A DNA stretch of 64,000 nucleotides, taken from the NCBI GenBank assembly GCA_016291085.1, contig JAEEVW010000004.1, positions 57,602 to 121,601 on the forward strand. Direction: 5' to 3'. Below, piece after piece: positions 34,883 through 44,653 of the stretch (position 1 is its first letter; every line of letters begins with the position of its first letter). Under the pieces are notes generated by a model. The model was not told the DNA's origin and made no database searches. It worked only from the letters and a program-made list of their open reading frames with translations. The position numbers were made by a program, and so were the translations under genes. The DNA is from Prevotella sp. (lineage in GTDB: Bacteria > Bacteroidota > Bacteroidia > Bacteroidales > Bacteroidaceae).

Positions 34883-34889
34883 CATAATT

Positions 34890-35786
34890 ATGAATGTATC
34901 TGTCATCATCGTCAATTACAATACACTGCATGTTCTTAGGCCGTGCCTTGATAGCATTACGGAACAGACAACCGATATTGATTATGAGATTATTGTCGTT
35001 GATAACGGCTCTACAGATGGTTCTACAGATACACTGACAGAAGACAAACGCATTGTATTTATTCCTACTGGCGAGAACCTTGGCTTCGGCAGGGCAAACA
35101 ATAAGGGTTTGGAGCAAGCGAAAGGAGAATATATCTTCTTCCTTAACTCAGACACACTGCTCAAGAACAATGCCATCAAAATGCTTTACGACTTTGCCAA
35201 ACAGTATCAGGGGAAGTTAGGGGCATTAGGATGTATTTTGGAAGACCGCCAAGGCAATCGGATTCATTCCTACGGACAGTTCCCTAAGATGGGCAACGAC
35301 TTCCAGAAATTTCTCTGGATTCCTATCCTGAAGGGATTGCGTCTGTACCATCAGCCAGCCATCAAATACCCAGAACAATGGATGAAGGTTGATTACGTCA
35401 CTGGCGCCGACTTGTTTGTCAGCCGAAAAGTTCTCGATACTTGTGGAGCTTTTCATCCAGCATTCTTCATGTACTACGAAGAGTCGGAAATGGAGCATCG
35501 ATTCCAGATGCATGGCTATGACAATGTGCTTCTGAATGGTCCACGCATTATCCACTTGGAAGGCGAAGGGGGCAAAGACGGGAAGACGTCCAAATTTCTT
35601 CGCGACACCTATCGACAGGAGCGGAGCCTTTTCATTTATTTCAAACTGACAGAACCGCGTTGGAAGTACTATCTCTATCGCATCGGCCATCCCATTTTGA
35701 GGCAAACTGTCTGGCTGAATCCCAACGTATCGCTTCACGACAAATGGATATTTGTCAAACAACTTTTCGTATCTATCAAACTCTAA
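34890..35786 (+). CDS. GT2 glycosyltransferase (rhamnosyltransferase-like)
   Basis: 298 residues from ATG 34890. GT-A fold: MNVSVIIVNYNTLHVLRPCL, VVDNGSTDGSTD, GENLGFGRANNKGL and the DxD-type FFLNSDTLL. An Ala/Gly-Asp block (VDYVTGADLFVSRKV) and FMYYEESEMEHRF provide acceptor-side and catalytic-base features. An upstream in-frame ATG would add 17 residues but lies within the promoter, so it is rejected. Adds a sugar to the growing repeat unit on the cytoplasmic face. Confidence 0.88.
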   Translation: MNVSVIIVNYNTLHVLRPCLDSITEQTTDIDYEIIVVDNGSTDGSTDTLTEDKRIVFIPTGENLGFGRANNKGLEQAKGEYIFFLNSDTLLKNNAIKMLYDFAKQYQGKLGALGCILEDRQGNRIHSYGQFPKMGNDFQKFLWIPILKGLRLYHQPAIKYPEQWMKVDYVTGADLFVSRKVLDTCGAFHPAFFMYYEESEMEHRFQMHGYDNVLLNGPRIIHLEGEGGKDGKTSKFLRDTYRQERSLFIYFKLTEPRWKYYLYRIGHPILRQTVWLNPNVSLHDKWIFVKQLFVSIKL

Positions 35787-35790
35787 AAAT

Positions 35791-36921
35791 ATGAACATAC
35801 TCGTCGATGGTCGCATCTGCTCGTTATTCTCCGCTGGCGTTGGTACATTCTTTACCAGTGCAGTCTTTGAGTGGGCGCAACAAAGCGACAAAGATTCTTT
35901 TTACATCATACTTCCCAAGGGACTTGACAGCAAGTACGAACTGCCATCCATGCAAGACAACGTCAAGTTGCTTGACTATTCCAAACAATTCCCCAAATGG
36001 TTACCCAACATCATTGTCCTACAATTGTTGGTACCATATTTATGTCACAAACTGGCCATCGACCTCTATTATTCGCCAGTACCTCACCTACCCTACTTCA
36101 TTCCTTCGAAAGTGAAAACGATGGTGACCGTCCATGACGTTGTTAACATCGAGATGGCCCATACCATGTCGTGGACCAACCGTCTGGCAACCAGTATCTT
36201 TTTCGGACAAGCCATCAAGAAGGCCGATTATCTGTGGACCAATTCGCATTATACCAAGTCGAAAGTCGAAGAATACTTTCCAAAGCGCCGCAGCCAATCG
36301 ATGTTTGTTGGCGATTCCGTTGACTATCATTACTTTTATCCAAAGAATTATAATAAGACCGAACGGGAAGCCATCAAGCAAAAATATGGCATCAACCAAC
36401 GTTTCCTTCTTTTTGTTGGTTCTCTTGAGCCTCGAAAGAACCTGGAATTCCTGCTCAACATTATTCCAAGTCTATACAAAGAGCATCAAATACAATTAGT
36501 TGTTGTGGGCGCAAAAGGATGGAAGAATTCTTCTCTTCGGACCATCATTGAGTCACCAGAATTTCCCAAAGAATCAACCATATTCTGTGGATTTATCACT
36601 AATATAGAACTTGCCGACCTATATAACACAGCAGATTGTTTTATTTCTGCCGCGTTGATGGAAGGTTTTGGTATGCCTCAATTGGAAGCGCTCAAATGCG
36701 GCTGTCCTATCATTACAGCCCATAACACTGCGATGATTGAAGTTGCACAAGGGAAAAGCGGTGCAACAACTGTGGAAGGATATCAGCCAGAAGTCTGGAA
36801 ACAGGCTATTTTGAATGTCCTTGACGAACATCCGGCTGTTAACCAACAGCAATTGCAGGAGTATGACTGGAAAAATATCATTCAGAGACTATTAACTTAC
36901 ATTTCCCACGAACAAAGATAA
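35791..36921 (+). CDS. GT4 glycosyltransferase
   Basis: 376 residues. N-terminal acceptor domain ([20 protein letters not shown]), then the GT-B donor domain with [18 protein letters not shown] and [18 protein letters not shown], which contains the E-x7-E retaining catalytic/donor motif. It starts 4 bp after the GT2 stop. Probably transfers an activated hexose or the GDP-heptose made by the next genes; donor not readable from sequence. Confidence 0.88.
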   Translation: MNILVDGRICSLFSAGVGTFFTSAVFEWAQQSDKDSFYIILPKGLDSKYELPSMQDNVKLLDYSKQFPKWLPNIIVLQLLVPYLCHKLAIDLYYSPVPHLPYFIPSKVKTMVTVHDVVNIEMAHTMSWTNRLATSIFFGQAIKKADYLWTNSHYTKSKVEEYFPKRRSQSMFVGDSVDYHYFYPKNYNKTEREAIKQKYGINQRFLLFVGSLEPRKNLEFLLNIIPSLYKEHQIQLVVVGAKGWKNSSLRTIIESPEFPKESTIFCGFITNIELADLYNTADCFISAALMEGFGMPQLEALKCGCPIITAHNTAMIEVAQGKSGATTVEGYQPEVWKQAILNVLDEHPAVNQQQLQEYDWKNIIQRLLTYISHEQR

Positions 36922-36925
36922 AAAA

Positions 36926-37975
36926 ATGATAATACGAAGCAAAGCACCATTACGATTAGGACTCGCTGGAGGTGGCTCAGATGTCTCGCCATATTGTGAC
37001 ATATACGGAGGTCTGGTACTCAATGCCACCATCAACTTGTATGCATATTGTACCATAGAAGAGACCAACGACAATCAGATTACTATCTGCTCCTATGATG
37101 CAGATGTCAACAAGTCATACCCATTATCCTCCTTTCTTGAAATTGACGGTGATGCCAGCCTCATCAAGGGAGTCTACAACAGGGTTGTAAGGGATTTCAA
37201 CCTCCAGCCACAGGCTTTTCGTATTACGACCTATAACGATGCACCAGCCGGTTCTGGTTTAGGCACATCCTCAACAATGGTGGTGTGCATTCTGAAAGCA
37301 TTTGTGGAATGGAAAGGATTGCCATTAGGCGATTATGAAATTGCGAAATTGGCCTATGAGATAGAGCGCAAGGACTTAGCGCTGAGTGGCGGAAAACAAG
37401 ACCAATATGCAGCGGCCTTTGGCGGGTTTAACTTTATTGAATTCATGAAGGATGACATTGCCATCGTAAATCCTCTGAAAATCAAACGTTGGATTATTGA
37501 TGAACTGGAGGCTTCCATGCTTCTTTATTTTACAGGCCGTTCCCGTTCCTCTGCAGCCATCATCGATGAGCAGCAGAAGAACACCCAACAAGGAAACAAC
37601 AATGCTATTGAAGCTATGCACAAGATTAAACAGAGTGCCATTGACACCAAGCTTGCATTACTGAAAGGTGACATCAAAGCCTTTGCAGACATTCTGAGAG
37701 AAGCTTGGGAAAACAAGAAACAGATGGCCAACAACATCACTAATTCTGTTATTCAGCAGGCTATGGATGTCGCCATGCGAGCAGGAGCCAAGGCTGGCAA
37801 GGTTTCTGGTGCTGGCGGTGGCGGATTCATTATGTTTGTCGTTGAGCCGACACGCAAGAAGGAGGTTGAAGAGGCTCTGAAACAGTTGGATGGTTTCGTG
37901 ATGCCTTTTAACTTCAGCGACGGCGGTGCTCACGGCTGGAAGATATACGATACAGACAATATTAAAGCATTTTAG
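36926..37975 (+). CDS. hddA: D-glycero-alpha-D-manno-heptose 7-phosphate kinase (HddA)
   Basis: 349 residues, GHMP kinase fold. [20 protein letters not shown] is the HddA-type start, [15 protein letters not shown] is the ATP loop (GHMP motif 2) and [15 protein letters not shown] is motif 3. It phosphorylates the heptose 7-phosphate at C1. With the following GmhA-like isomerase and the HddC-GmhB fusion it completes a pathway from sedoheptulose 7-phosphate to GDP-D-glycero-alpha-D-manno-heptose. Spacing to neighbours is 4 and 3 bp. Confidence 0.9.
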   Translation: MIIRSKAPLRLGLAGGGSDVSPYCDIYGGLVLNATINLYAYCTIEETNDNQITICSYDADVNKSYPLSSFLEIDGDASLIKGVYNRVVRDFNLQPQAFRITTYNDAPAGSGLGTSSTMVVCILKAFVEWKGLPLGDYEIAKLAYEIERKDLALSGGKQDQYAAAFGGFNFIEFMKDDIAIVNPLKIKRWIIDELEASMLLYFTGRSRSSAAIIDEQQKNTQQGNNNAIEAMHKIKQSAIDTKLALLKGDIKAFADILREAWENKKQMANNITNSVIQQAMDVAMRAGAKAGKVSGAGGGGFIMFVVEPTRKKEVEEALKQLDGFVMPFNFSDGGAHGWKIYDTDNIKAF

Positions 37976-37978
37976 AAC

Positions 37979-38620
37979 ATGAACCATCATATCAACACAC
38001 TCGTAGAGCGCTATCCTTCATTGGCTGTGTGTAAAGCGTCTATACAAACGGCCTACGACACCATGAAGCAGGCATACACAGAAGGACGCAAGCTGTTAGT
38101 CTGTGGCAATGGCGGTTCCGCTGCAGACAGCGAGCACATCGTTGGAGAGCTGATGAAGGAGTTCAAACTGAAACGCGAAGTTTACAAGAATCAGGCAGAA
38201 GCAATGAAACAGATTGACCCTGAGCTTGGTGACATCCTCGCTAAGCATCTGCAAGGTGCACTGCCAGCAATCGCACTGACGGGCCACTCTTCGCTGACGA
38301 CAGCCTTCATGAACGACAGCAATCCTGAACTCATCTTTGCACAACAGGTAAATGGCTACGGCAAAGCCGGAGACATCTTCCTGGGTATTTCTACATCAGG
38401 AAACAGCCGCAATGTGTTGTTTGCCGCTGTGGCCGCTAAGGCAAAGGGGCTGAAAGTTATTGGACTTACTGGTCAGAAGCCATGCAAGTTGGCTCAACTG
38501 GCCGATGTCTGCATCCAGGTGCCTGAGACGGAAACATATAAAATACAGGAACTGCATCTGCCAGTATATCATTGTCTTTGTATGATGCTGGAAGAATATT
38601 TCTATGGAACTAAACAATAA
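37979..38620 (+). CDS. gmhA: Sedoheptulose 7-phosphate isomerase (GmhA-like)
   Basis: 213 residues with a SIS fold. LLVCGNGGSAADSEHIVGEL is the phosphosugar-binding loop with the catalytic-site residues of GmhA; GISTSGNSRNVLFAAVAAK is the second. A C-terminal helix has the usual QELHLPVYHCLCMMLE. Slightly longer than typical GmhA through a mid-region insertion (KREVYKNQAEAMKQIDPELG), as seen in many Bacteroidota forms. First step of the GDP-heptose route. Confidence 0.9.
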   Translation: MNHHINTLVERYPSLAVCKASIQTAYDTMKQAYTEGRKLLVCGNGGSAADSEHIVGELMKEFKLKREVYKNQAEAMKQIDPELGDILAKHLQGALPAIALTGHSSLTTAFMNDSNPELIFAQQVNGYGKAGDIFLGISTSGNSRNVLFAAVAAKAKGLKVIGLTGQKPCKLAQLADVCIQVPETETYKIQELHLPVYHCLCMMLEEYFYGTKQ

Positions 38621-38626
38621 AGCGGT

Positions 38627-39931
38627 ATGAAAGTTGTCATCATGGCTGGCGGTAAAGGGACACGCATTGCCTCAATTGCTAACGACATCCCAAAGCCAAT
38701 GATTCGCATTGGCCGTAAACCTATCTTGGAACATCAGATAGAGAACCTGAAGTCCTGTGGTCTGACAGATATTATACTAGTTATTGGGCATCTGGGCAGC
38801 ATCATCAAAAACTACTTTAAAGACGGTCACGATTTTGGAGTCAACATCTCGTATTTCATTGAGGACCATCCGCTGGGTACAGCAGGTGCTCTTTTTAAAA
38901 TGCCCGAGTTAACAGATGACTTTCTTCTGTTGTGTGGCGATGTAATGATAGATGTCGACTTCAATCGCTTCATCCGCTTTCATCAAGAGCATCAGGCTTG
39001 GGCTAGTCTGATGGCTCATCCTAATGGACATCCCTATGATAGTTCTCTTCTTGTCACAGAGACTTTGGCACCTCAAGAAAAGGGTGGCCTGCCTATAGAA
39101 AGCCATCGGGTAACAGGTTGGCTGAACAAGGAAGACGAACGATTATACTACAAGAATCGAGTCAATGCCGGTATTGAAATCATCTCACCTACTCTACTTG
39201 TTGAGACTATGAAGCATTTTACGCCCCGCCATCCAGAACAGCCTGACAAGATTGACTTAGATCGTGATGTACTGAAGCCCAATATTAAGAGTGCTAGGAT
39301 ATATGCCTACGACACCCCGGAGTATATCAAGGATATGGGTACGCCTGAACGTTTCTACGAAGTGGAGCAAGATTTGCAAAGCGGGAAGGTGTCTGCACGC
39401 AACCTAAGTAAGAAACAAAAGGCTATTTTTCTGGATCGAGACGGCACCATCAATGTCTATAAAGGATTTCTCACCAAGGCAGAAGACTTCGAACTGATAC
39501 CTGGTGCTGCAGAGGCTATTAAACTAATCAATCGCTCAGGCTATCTGGTTATTGTTGTCAGCAATCAGCCTGTCATAGCTCGTGGAGACTGCACTTTTGA
39601 GGAGCTACAAACCATTCATAATAGAATGGAAACACTACTGGGCAAAGAAGGAGCCTTCATTGATGCCATCTACTATTGCCCCCACCACCCCGACAAAGGT
39701 TTCGAGGGCGAACATCCTGACTACAAGTTCGACTGCAACTGCCGCAAGCCGAAACCAGGCCTATTGCTCCAGGCTGCAAAAGACTGGAATATCGATTTGA
39801 ATAAATCATATATGATTGGTGATAGTGAAAGAGATGTTTTAGCCGGTAATGCAGCAGGATGTAAACAGTCTTATCTCATCAAGGCGAACGAACCTGACGC
39901 ATTATTTTCCATCATCAAAAAAATAATATGA
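38627..39931 (+). CDS. HddC-GmhB fusion: heptose-1-P guanylyltransferase + heptose-1,7-bisphosphate phosphatase
   Basis: 434 residues, two enzymes in one chain. Residues 1-240 are a nucleotidyltransferase: MAGGKGTRIASIANDIPKPM (NTP loop with Lys), LLCGDVMIDVDF (metal Asp) and the KDMGTPERFYEVE end. Residues ~260-434 are a HAD phosphatase: AIFLDRDGTINVYKGF (nucleophile DxD), VVSNQPVIARG, a Cys/His zinc-binding loop (YYCPHHP…CNCRKPKPG) typical of GmhB, and MIGDSERDVLAG. The fusion combines the phosphatase and guanylyl transfer steps that follow HddA. The last 4 bp overlap the start of the next gene. Confidence 0.9.
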   Translation: MKVVIMAGGKGTRIASIANDIPKPMIRIGRKPILEHQIENLKSCGLTDIILVIGHLGSIIKNYFKDGHDFGVNISYFIEDHPLGTAGALFKMPELTDDFLLLCGDVMIDVDFNRFIRFHQEHQAWASLMAHPNGHPYDSSLLVTETLAPQEKGGLPIESHRVTGWLNKEDERLYYKNRVNAGIEIISPTLLVETMKHFTPRHPEQPDKIDLDRDVLKPNIKSARIYAYDTPEYIKDMGTPERFYEVEQDLQSGKVSARNLSKKQKAIFLDRDGTINVYKGFLTKAEDFELIPGAAEAIKLINRSGYLVIVVSNQPVIARGDCTFEELQTIHNRMETLLGKEGAFIDAIYYCPHHPDKGFEGEHPDYKFDCNCRKPKPGLLLQAAKDWNIDLNKSYMIGDSERDVLAGNAAGCKQSYLIKANEPDALFSIIKKII

Positions 39932-41097
39932 GAAAATTAGGCATTATAATTCTGAGTTTATTATTCTCTATTCTCCCAATTCAGGCTGAGATACCTATCG
40001 TTGCCTACTTTGGCATCCCCTTGGAATATTCAAACGTCAATCGTTTCAAAGAGTTCAAAGAGGCTGGTTTCGACGTGTCTATCTGCTTCTACAACGACAC
40101 ACCTGTCGACACACTCATCCGTATTCTCAATGATGCCCAAAGGAGTGACATCCGGCTTCTTATCAGCAGCGGATGGGTATCTGTACAACCCCATGTTGGA
40201 ATACCCAGGATAAAGGACCATCCTGCGCTCTACGGATACTTCCTCCAAGATGAACCTTGGCCTAAGGACATTCCTGAGACAACGCGACGCTATCAGGCTA
40301 TGGCGAAACAGGATACCAAGAAGCCTACATACGTCAATCTGTTGCCAGACTATGGTGACGGCATGCCCAGAGACATCAAGATGCCACCATACAAGCAGTA
40401 TCTTAAAGAGACATCGACCATCGGACTGCCGTTCATCTCCTTCGATTTCTATCCTATCAGGGAATTTGGCATCCGCGAAACATGGTATTCTTGTTTGGAA
40501 GATGTTCGTCAGGAGAGTCTTCGAACAGGCAAGCCATTTTGGGCTTTTGCGCTCTGCACGCCACACGTAGACTATCCACAGCCTACCATCGAGATGCTCC
40601 GTCTGCAAGTATATTCTGATTTGGCATATGGTGCTCAGGCCATCGAATACTTTACCTACTGGACACCCAAGCCTACTGACGAGTGGGACTTCCACGATGC
40701 GCCCATCAGTCAAGACGGACAACGCACCAAGACCTACGACGTGGTCAAGCGCATGAATCAGGAGTTGCGCGGTCTGCTGCCCTTGTTCGACAAGGCTGAG
40801 GTACTGTCTGTCAACCACATGGTAAAAATCCCTACGGGCACTACGAAGTTACAACGCATTCCGACCAACATCAGGAAATTGAAAATTGTGGGTAAAGAAG
40901 GTGCGCTTATATCTACCTTCAAGAAGAATGGGCATGAGTATATGGCTGTCGTCAACAAGGATTACCAAAGTAGCATGAAGATCTACATCAATGCCAAAAG
41001 CTCAGTAAAGATGATGACTAAACAACTGAAAGAGACCACTGTCAAATCCTATTACAAGGTAGGTGGTGGCGATATCCTTATATTCAAACTAAAATAA
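39928..41097 (+). CDS. Secreted TIM-barrel, glycosidase-like protein
   Basis: 389 residues with signal peptide (MRKLGIIILSLLFSILPIQA). The fold pattern is a TIM barrel: AYFGIPLEYSNVNRFKEF, then LYGYFLQDEPWPKD (D108/E109 at a strand end, a glycosidase-like position), PFISFDFYPIREFG, KPFWAFALCTP and GAQAIEYFTYWTP. A small C-terminal beta domain follows. It resembles secreted glycosidases or GH-like lyases of unassigned family. Its position between sugar-nucleotide and glycosyltransferase genes suggests it trims or releases the same polymer in the periplasm. No clear family assignment. Confidence 0.62.
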   Translation: MRKLGIIILSLLFSILPIQAEIPIVAYFGIPLEYSNVNRFKEFKEAGFDVSICFYNDTPVDTLIRILNDAQRSDIRLLISSGWVSVQPHVGIPRIKDHPALYGYFLQDEPWPKDIPETTRRYQAMAKQDTKKPTYVNLLPDYGDGMPRDIKMPPYKQYLKETSTIGLPFISFDFYPIREFGIRETWYSCLEDVRQESLRTGKPFWAFALCTPHVDYPQPTIEMLRLQVYSDLAYGAQAIEYFTYWTPKPTDEWDFHDAPISQDGQRTKTYDVVKRMNQELRGLLPLFDKAEVLSVNHMVKIPTGTTKLQRIPTNIRKLKIVGKEGALISTFKKNGHEYMAVVNKDYQSSMKIYINAKSSVKMMTKQLKETTVKSYYKVGGGDILIFKLK

Positions 41098-41106
41098 AAA
41101 GAGGAC

Positions 41107-42156
41107 ATGCTATATATTAACGGACGATTTCTGACACAGCCCATGACGGGTGTCGAGCGCTATGCCTACAATATCTGCAAGGCGCTAGCAAGACTTCAAC
41201 AGCCCTTCACCATCGTCTGTCCGAAAGCACCCATCCATCAAGACTACGATGTGAGCAATCTGAATATTGTGCACTACGGCATAGGCAATTCCCACTTTTG
41301 GGAACAGTGTGTACTTCCGTTCTTCTTCATCGGCAAGAAGAACTACCTCGTGGTTAGCTTCACGGGTTTAGGATCTGTTCTCATCCCTCACAAGATGATG
41401 ACAATACACGATTTGGCATTTCTGAAAAATCCCTCATGGTATTCACGGACCTATTATTGGTACTACAAATTGATGACACCACTCGCAGTGAAAACCTCAC
41501 AGCATATTCTGACTGTCAGCGAATTCTCAAAAAGCGAGATACTCCGTTTCTATCCGTTCATAAAAGGAGAGAAGATCAGCGTGGTGTATAATGCTGTTAA
41601 TCGCCAACTGTTCAAATGTCTTTCTGATGTTCCACCTGCCAAGGAACCATTTGTCCTATGCGTCTCATCCATCGATCCCAGAAAGAACTTTGCACGTTTA
41701 ATAGAAGCCTGCCAAGGCCTGACTGAGGCAAAGCTTTATATCGTAGGAAACTATAACCGCGTATTCGGCGAGCAACAATTAACGAGCACCTCAGACCATA
41801 TTCACTTCTTAGGACGCGTCAGCGACCAAGAACTTGTCCGGCTCTACAATCAGGCAGAATGCTTCGTGTTCCCATCGCTGTACGAGGGCTTTGGTCTGCC
41901 CCCCCTTGAGGCTATGGCGTGTGGCTGTCCCGTACTGGTTTCCGACATTCCCGTAGAACGTGAAGTCTGTGCTGATGCAGCCCAGTATTTTAATCCGCTT
42001 GAGCCAAGCGAAATTCTTCGCATAATTGCACAATATTTATCCAATACTGACGTTATAAAAGAAACGATGCGTCAAAAAGGATATGAAAACCTGACGCGGT
42101 TCTCGTGGGAAAAGTCGGCGAGAGCGTTAATGGAAATCATTAAAACTGATTGCTAA
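41107..42156 (+). CDS. GT4 glycosyltransferase
   Basis: 349 residues. The GT-B donor half has FVLCVSSIDPRKNFARLIEA and YEGFGLPPLEAMACGCPVLV, with the E-x7-E motif. The N-terminal half (YINGRFLTQPMTGVERYAYN) has the pattern of mannosyl/rhamnosyl GT4 enzymes. It begins 9 bp after the TIM-barrel gene and its stop overlaps the next start (TAATG), so it is translated as part of the operon. Confidence 0.88.
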   Translation: MLYINGRFLTQPMTGVERYAYNICKALARLQQPFTIVCPKAPIHQDYDVSNLNIVHYGIGNSHFWEQCVLPFFFIGKKNYLVVSFTGLGSVLIPHKMMTIHDLAFLKNPSWYSRTYYWYYKLMTPLAVKTSQHILTVSEFSKSEILRFYPFIKGEKISVVYNAVNRQLFKCLSDVPPAKEPFVLCVSSIDPRKNFARLIEACQGLTEAKLYIVGNYNRVFGEQQLTSTSDHIHFLGRVSDQELVRLYNQAECFVFPSLYEGFGLPPLEAMACGCPVLVSDIPVEREVCADAAQYFNPLEPSEILRIIAQYLSNTDVIKETMRQKGYENLTRFSWEKSARALMEIIKTDC

Positions 42157-43289
42157 TGAAGAAAACTATACTCCAGATTGCAAAATACTATCATCCTGTC
42201 GAGGGCGGCATCGAGACCGTCACCAAGTATCTTGGCGAGGGTTTGAAGACTTTCGAGAATATCATCGTATGCTTCAGCCAAGATGGCATCACCCGACTGG
42301 ATACGGTCAATGGCGTTAAGGTCTACCGTATTGCATCGTCCATGAATATCGCCAGCCAGGATATTGCGTTTTCATACTATCACTACCTGAAAAAAATCAT
42401 TTACGAGGAACAGCCGGATATTATCTTACTGCATTGTCCCAATCCCTATCTGTATCCCATTACGGCCAAGCTGACACCCAAGGATGTCAAACTTGTCCTA
42501 TTGTGGCATTCCGACATTCTCGGCAAAGGCATGCTTTATAAACTGGTCACTAAATTTGAGAAGGTGATACTCAAGAAAGCCGACCTTATCCTGGCAACAA
42601 GTCCCAACTATATCCATCCGTCCAGTCCCATTTATCAATATCGCGACAAGACGAAAGTGGTTGCTAACGGCATCATCTTGAGCGATTTTACATGGAGGGC
42701 CGGCGATGAGAAGACGGTAGATGAAATCAGGCGAAAATACCATCATAAGAAAATCATATTCTTTGTAGGGCGCCATGCAGCTTATAAAGGCATCAACTTT
42801 CTGATAGAGGCTGAGAAATACATCCAGTCCGACTGCATCGTTCTCATTGGCGGCAGAGGTCCCGAGACTGAACGTCTGAAGGCCATGACCCATTCTGACA
42901 GGATTAAGTTCATCGGACGTATTCCCAACGAGTATCTGCGCTGCTATTACTATGCCTCTGACATCTTTGCATTCACTTCCTGTACTAAACAAGAGGCATT
43001 TGGAATAGCCCTTGCCGAGGCCATGTATTGCGGCAGCGTACCTGTCACCTTTACTATCGAGGGTTCTGGTGTCAACTGGGTCTCTGTGAAAGACGAGACG
43101 GGAATAGAAGTGCCGCTGGGAGACGTGAAAGCCTATGCTGAGGCCATCGACCGATTGCTGTCCGACAGAGATTTGTACATGCAATATGCCACAGCAGGCA
43201 AGGACCGCATTGCAAGGATGTTCACCAGCAAGCAATCCATCAAAGAGGCCAAGGCCGTCCTCAACGAACTGACCAACAATGAGCTATAA
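42156..43289 (+). CDS. GT4 glycosyltransferase
   Basis: 377 residues from the ATG that overlaps the previous stop. KYYHPVEGGIETVTKYLGEG is the usual Gly-rich acceptor-side start, FFVGRHAAYKGINFLIEA the donor domain start, and KQEAFGIALAEAMYCGSVPV the E-x7-E region. Closely similar in layout to the enzyme before it; the two probably add successive sugars. It is followed by a 280-bp gap with a 22-bp tandem repeat. Confidence 0.87.
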   Translation: MKKTILQIAKYYHPVEGGIETVTKYLGEGLKTFENIIVCFSQDGITRLDTVNGVKVYRIASSMNIASQDIAFSYYHYLKKIIYEEQPDIILLHCPNPYLYPITAKLTPKDVKLVLLWHSDILGKGMLYKLVTKFEKVILKKADLILATSPNYIHPSSPIYQYRDKTKVVANGIILSDFTWRAGDEKTVDEIRRKYHHKKIIFFVGRHAAYKGINFLIEAEKYIQSDCIVLIGGRGPETERLKAMTHSDRIKFIGRIPNEYLRCYYYASDIFAFTSCTKQEAFGIALAEAMYCGSVPVTFTIEGSGVNWVSVKDETGIEVPLGDVKAYAEAIDRLLSDRDLYMQYATAGKDRIARMFTSKQSIKEAKAVLNELTNNEL

Positions 43290-43326
43290 CACCAAGGGAG
43301 AAACTTCTTATTTTGCGTAGGCGGTT

Positions 43327-43370
43327 AAGGTGTTTTGCGTGTGCCCGCAAGGTGTTTTGGGTATGCCCGC
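43327..43370. repeat. Tandem repeat, two full 22-bp units plus partials
   Basis: Units at 43327 and 43349 share AAGGTGTTTTG(C/G)GT and GCCCGC; a decayed unit precedes them. Further on, TGCAAGGCG (about 43400) and CGCCTTGCA (about 43450) form an inverted pair. Nothing else coding is visible between 43290 and 43570. Confidence 0.65.
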
Positions 43371-43570
43371 AAGGAAGGGAGAAAGGGCTCTTCGTCCCTG
43401 CAAGGCGGGCTCTCGTACCTGACGCAACGCCTTGTGTATCCCTGTGAGCGCCTTGCAAACCCTTTAAGTCCCCTTATGATTGGGTAAAAACACATAAAAT
43501 GAAAAAACACATAGAATATACAATAATGATGTAGTTTTTCAGTTATATATATAACAATACGCATTTGCTT

Positions 43571-44653
43571 ATGACGATATATCTACTTGGTGCTTTTTTG
43601 TTAAGTTTAATATGCGGGCTGGTCTTCACGCCCCTTATTCTTGATTTCTGCAAGCGTAAGCGGCTATACGACATACCCAACGAACGTAAAGTGCACAAGA
43701 ACGCGACTCCACGATTGGGAGGTATTTCCTTCTTTCCCAGTATGTTGACAGCATTTTTCATCGTGTTATTGTTTACGCCTGTCGTTGAAGAAAACACATT
43801 GCCCGTCAACATTTGGAGTGCCATATTCTTATTGGGACTGCTCATCATATACGGCATTGGCATCGTCGATGACCTGGTAGGCCTGAAGGCTACGACGAAG
43901 TTTTCCATCCAGATTGCCACTGCCTGTCTGCTACCGTTTGCAGGACTATACGTCAACAACCTATGTGGTTTATTCGGCATTTACGAGATTCCTTATTGGC
44001 TTGGCGTTCCGCTGACCATCTTCATCATTGTCTTCATCGACAATGCCATTAACCTGATTGACGGTATCGACGGTTTGGCAACAGGTTTGTCGCTAACAGC
44101 ACTGGCAGGATTCCTGGCCTACTTCATCTATTATGACGTCTTCGTATATACATATACCATCATCATTGCAGGTATGATGGGCGCTCTGGTCGCTTTCGCC
44201 TACTTCAACCTGTTTGGTAAGGCAGAACGGAACACCAAGTTATTCATGGGTGACTCAGGCAGTCTGTCGCTGGGTTTCACCTTGGGATTTCTTGCCGTAA
44301 AGTGTGCTATGCAAAACACTAACATCTGGCCTTATCGCCCAGAGGCCATCATTGTGCCCATAACACTATTATTTGTACCTACAGCCGATGTGGTAAGAGT
44401 GACATTGTATAGGTTTAAACACCACAAACCATTGTTTGATGCAGACAAGAACCACATCCACCACAAGCTGATGCGTACAGGCATGAACCAGCATCAGGCT
44501 CTAGGCATTATTTTGGCAATGGCATTAGGATACATTGCAATAAACGGGCTGTTATATCAAGTATTCCATGCAACCATCATCGTCATCATCGACATCGTAC
44601 TCTATTGCATTGTCAATATGTGTATCAACCGCAAAATGAAAGTTACTGAATGA
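43571..44653 (+). CDS. WecA/MraY-type undecaprenyl-phosphate GlcNAc/hexosamine-1-P transferase
   Basis: 360 residues, about eleven membrane helices, from ATG 43571. Motifs include a cytoplasmic Asp pair in GIGIVDDLVGL, FIDNAINLIDGIDGLATGLS (the catalytic D-x3-N-x2-D stretch) and a His-rich loop DKNHIHHKLMRTGMNQHQAL, which favour WecA/TagO-type enzymes over MraY. It attaches the first sugar phosphate to the lipid carrier. Its stop overlaps the next gene's start (ATGA), and that gene encodes a second, unrelated initiating transferase. Confidence 0.9.
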   Translation: MTIYLLGAFLLSLICGLVFTPLILDFCKRKRLYDIPNERKVHKNATPRLGGISFFPSMLTAFFIVLLFTPVVEENTLPVNIWSAIFLLGLLIIYGIGIVDDLVGLKATTKFSIQIATACLLPFAGLYVNNLCGLFGIYEIPYWLGVPLTIFIIVFIDNAINLIDGIDGLATGLSLTALAGFLAYFIYYDVFVYTYTIIIAGMMGALVAFAYFNLFGKAERNTKLFMGDSGSLSLGFTLGFLAVKCAMQNTNIWPYRPEAIIVPITLLFVPTADVVRVTLYRFKHHKPLFDADKNHIHHKLMRTGMNQHQALGIILAMALGYIAINGLLYQVFHATIIVIIDIVLYCIVNMCINRKMKVTE

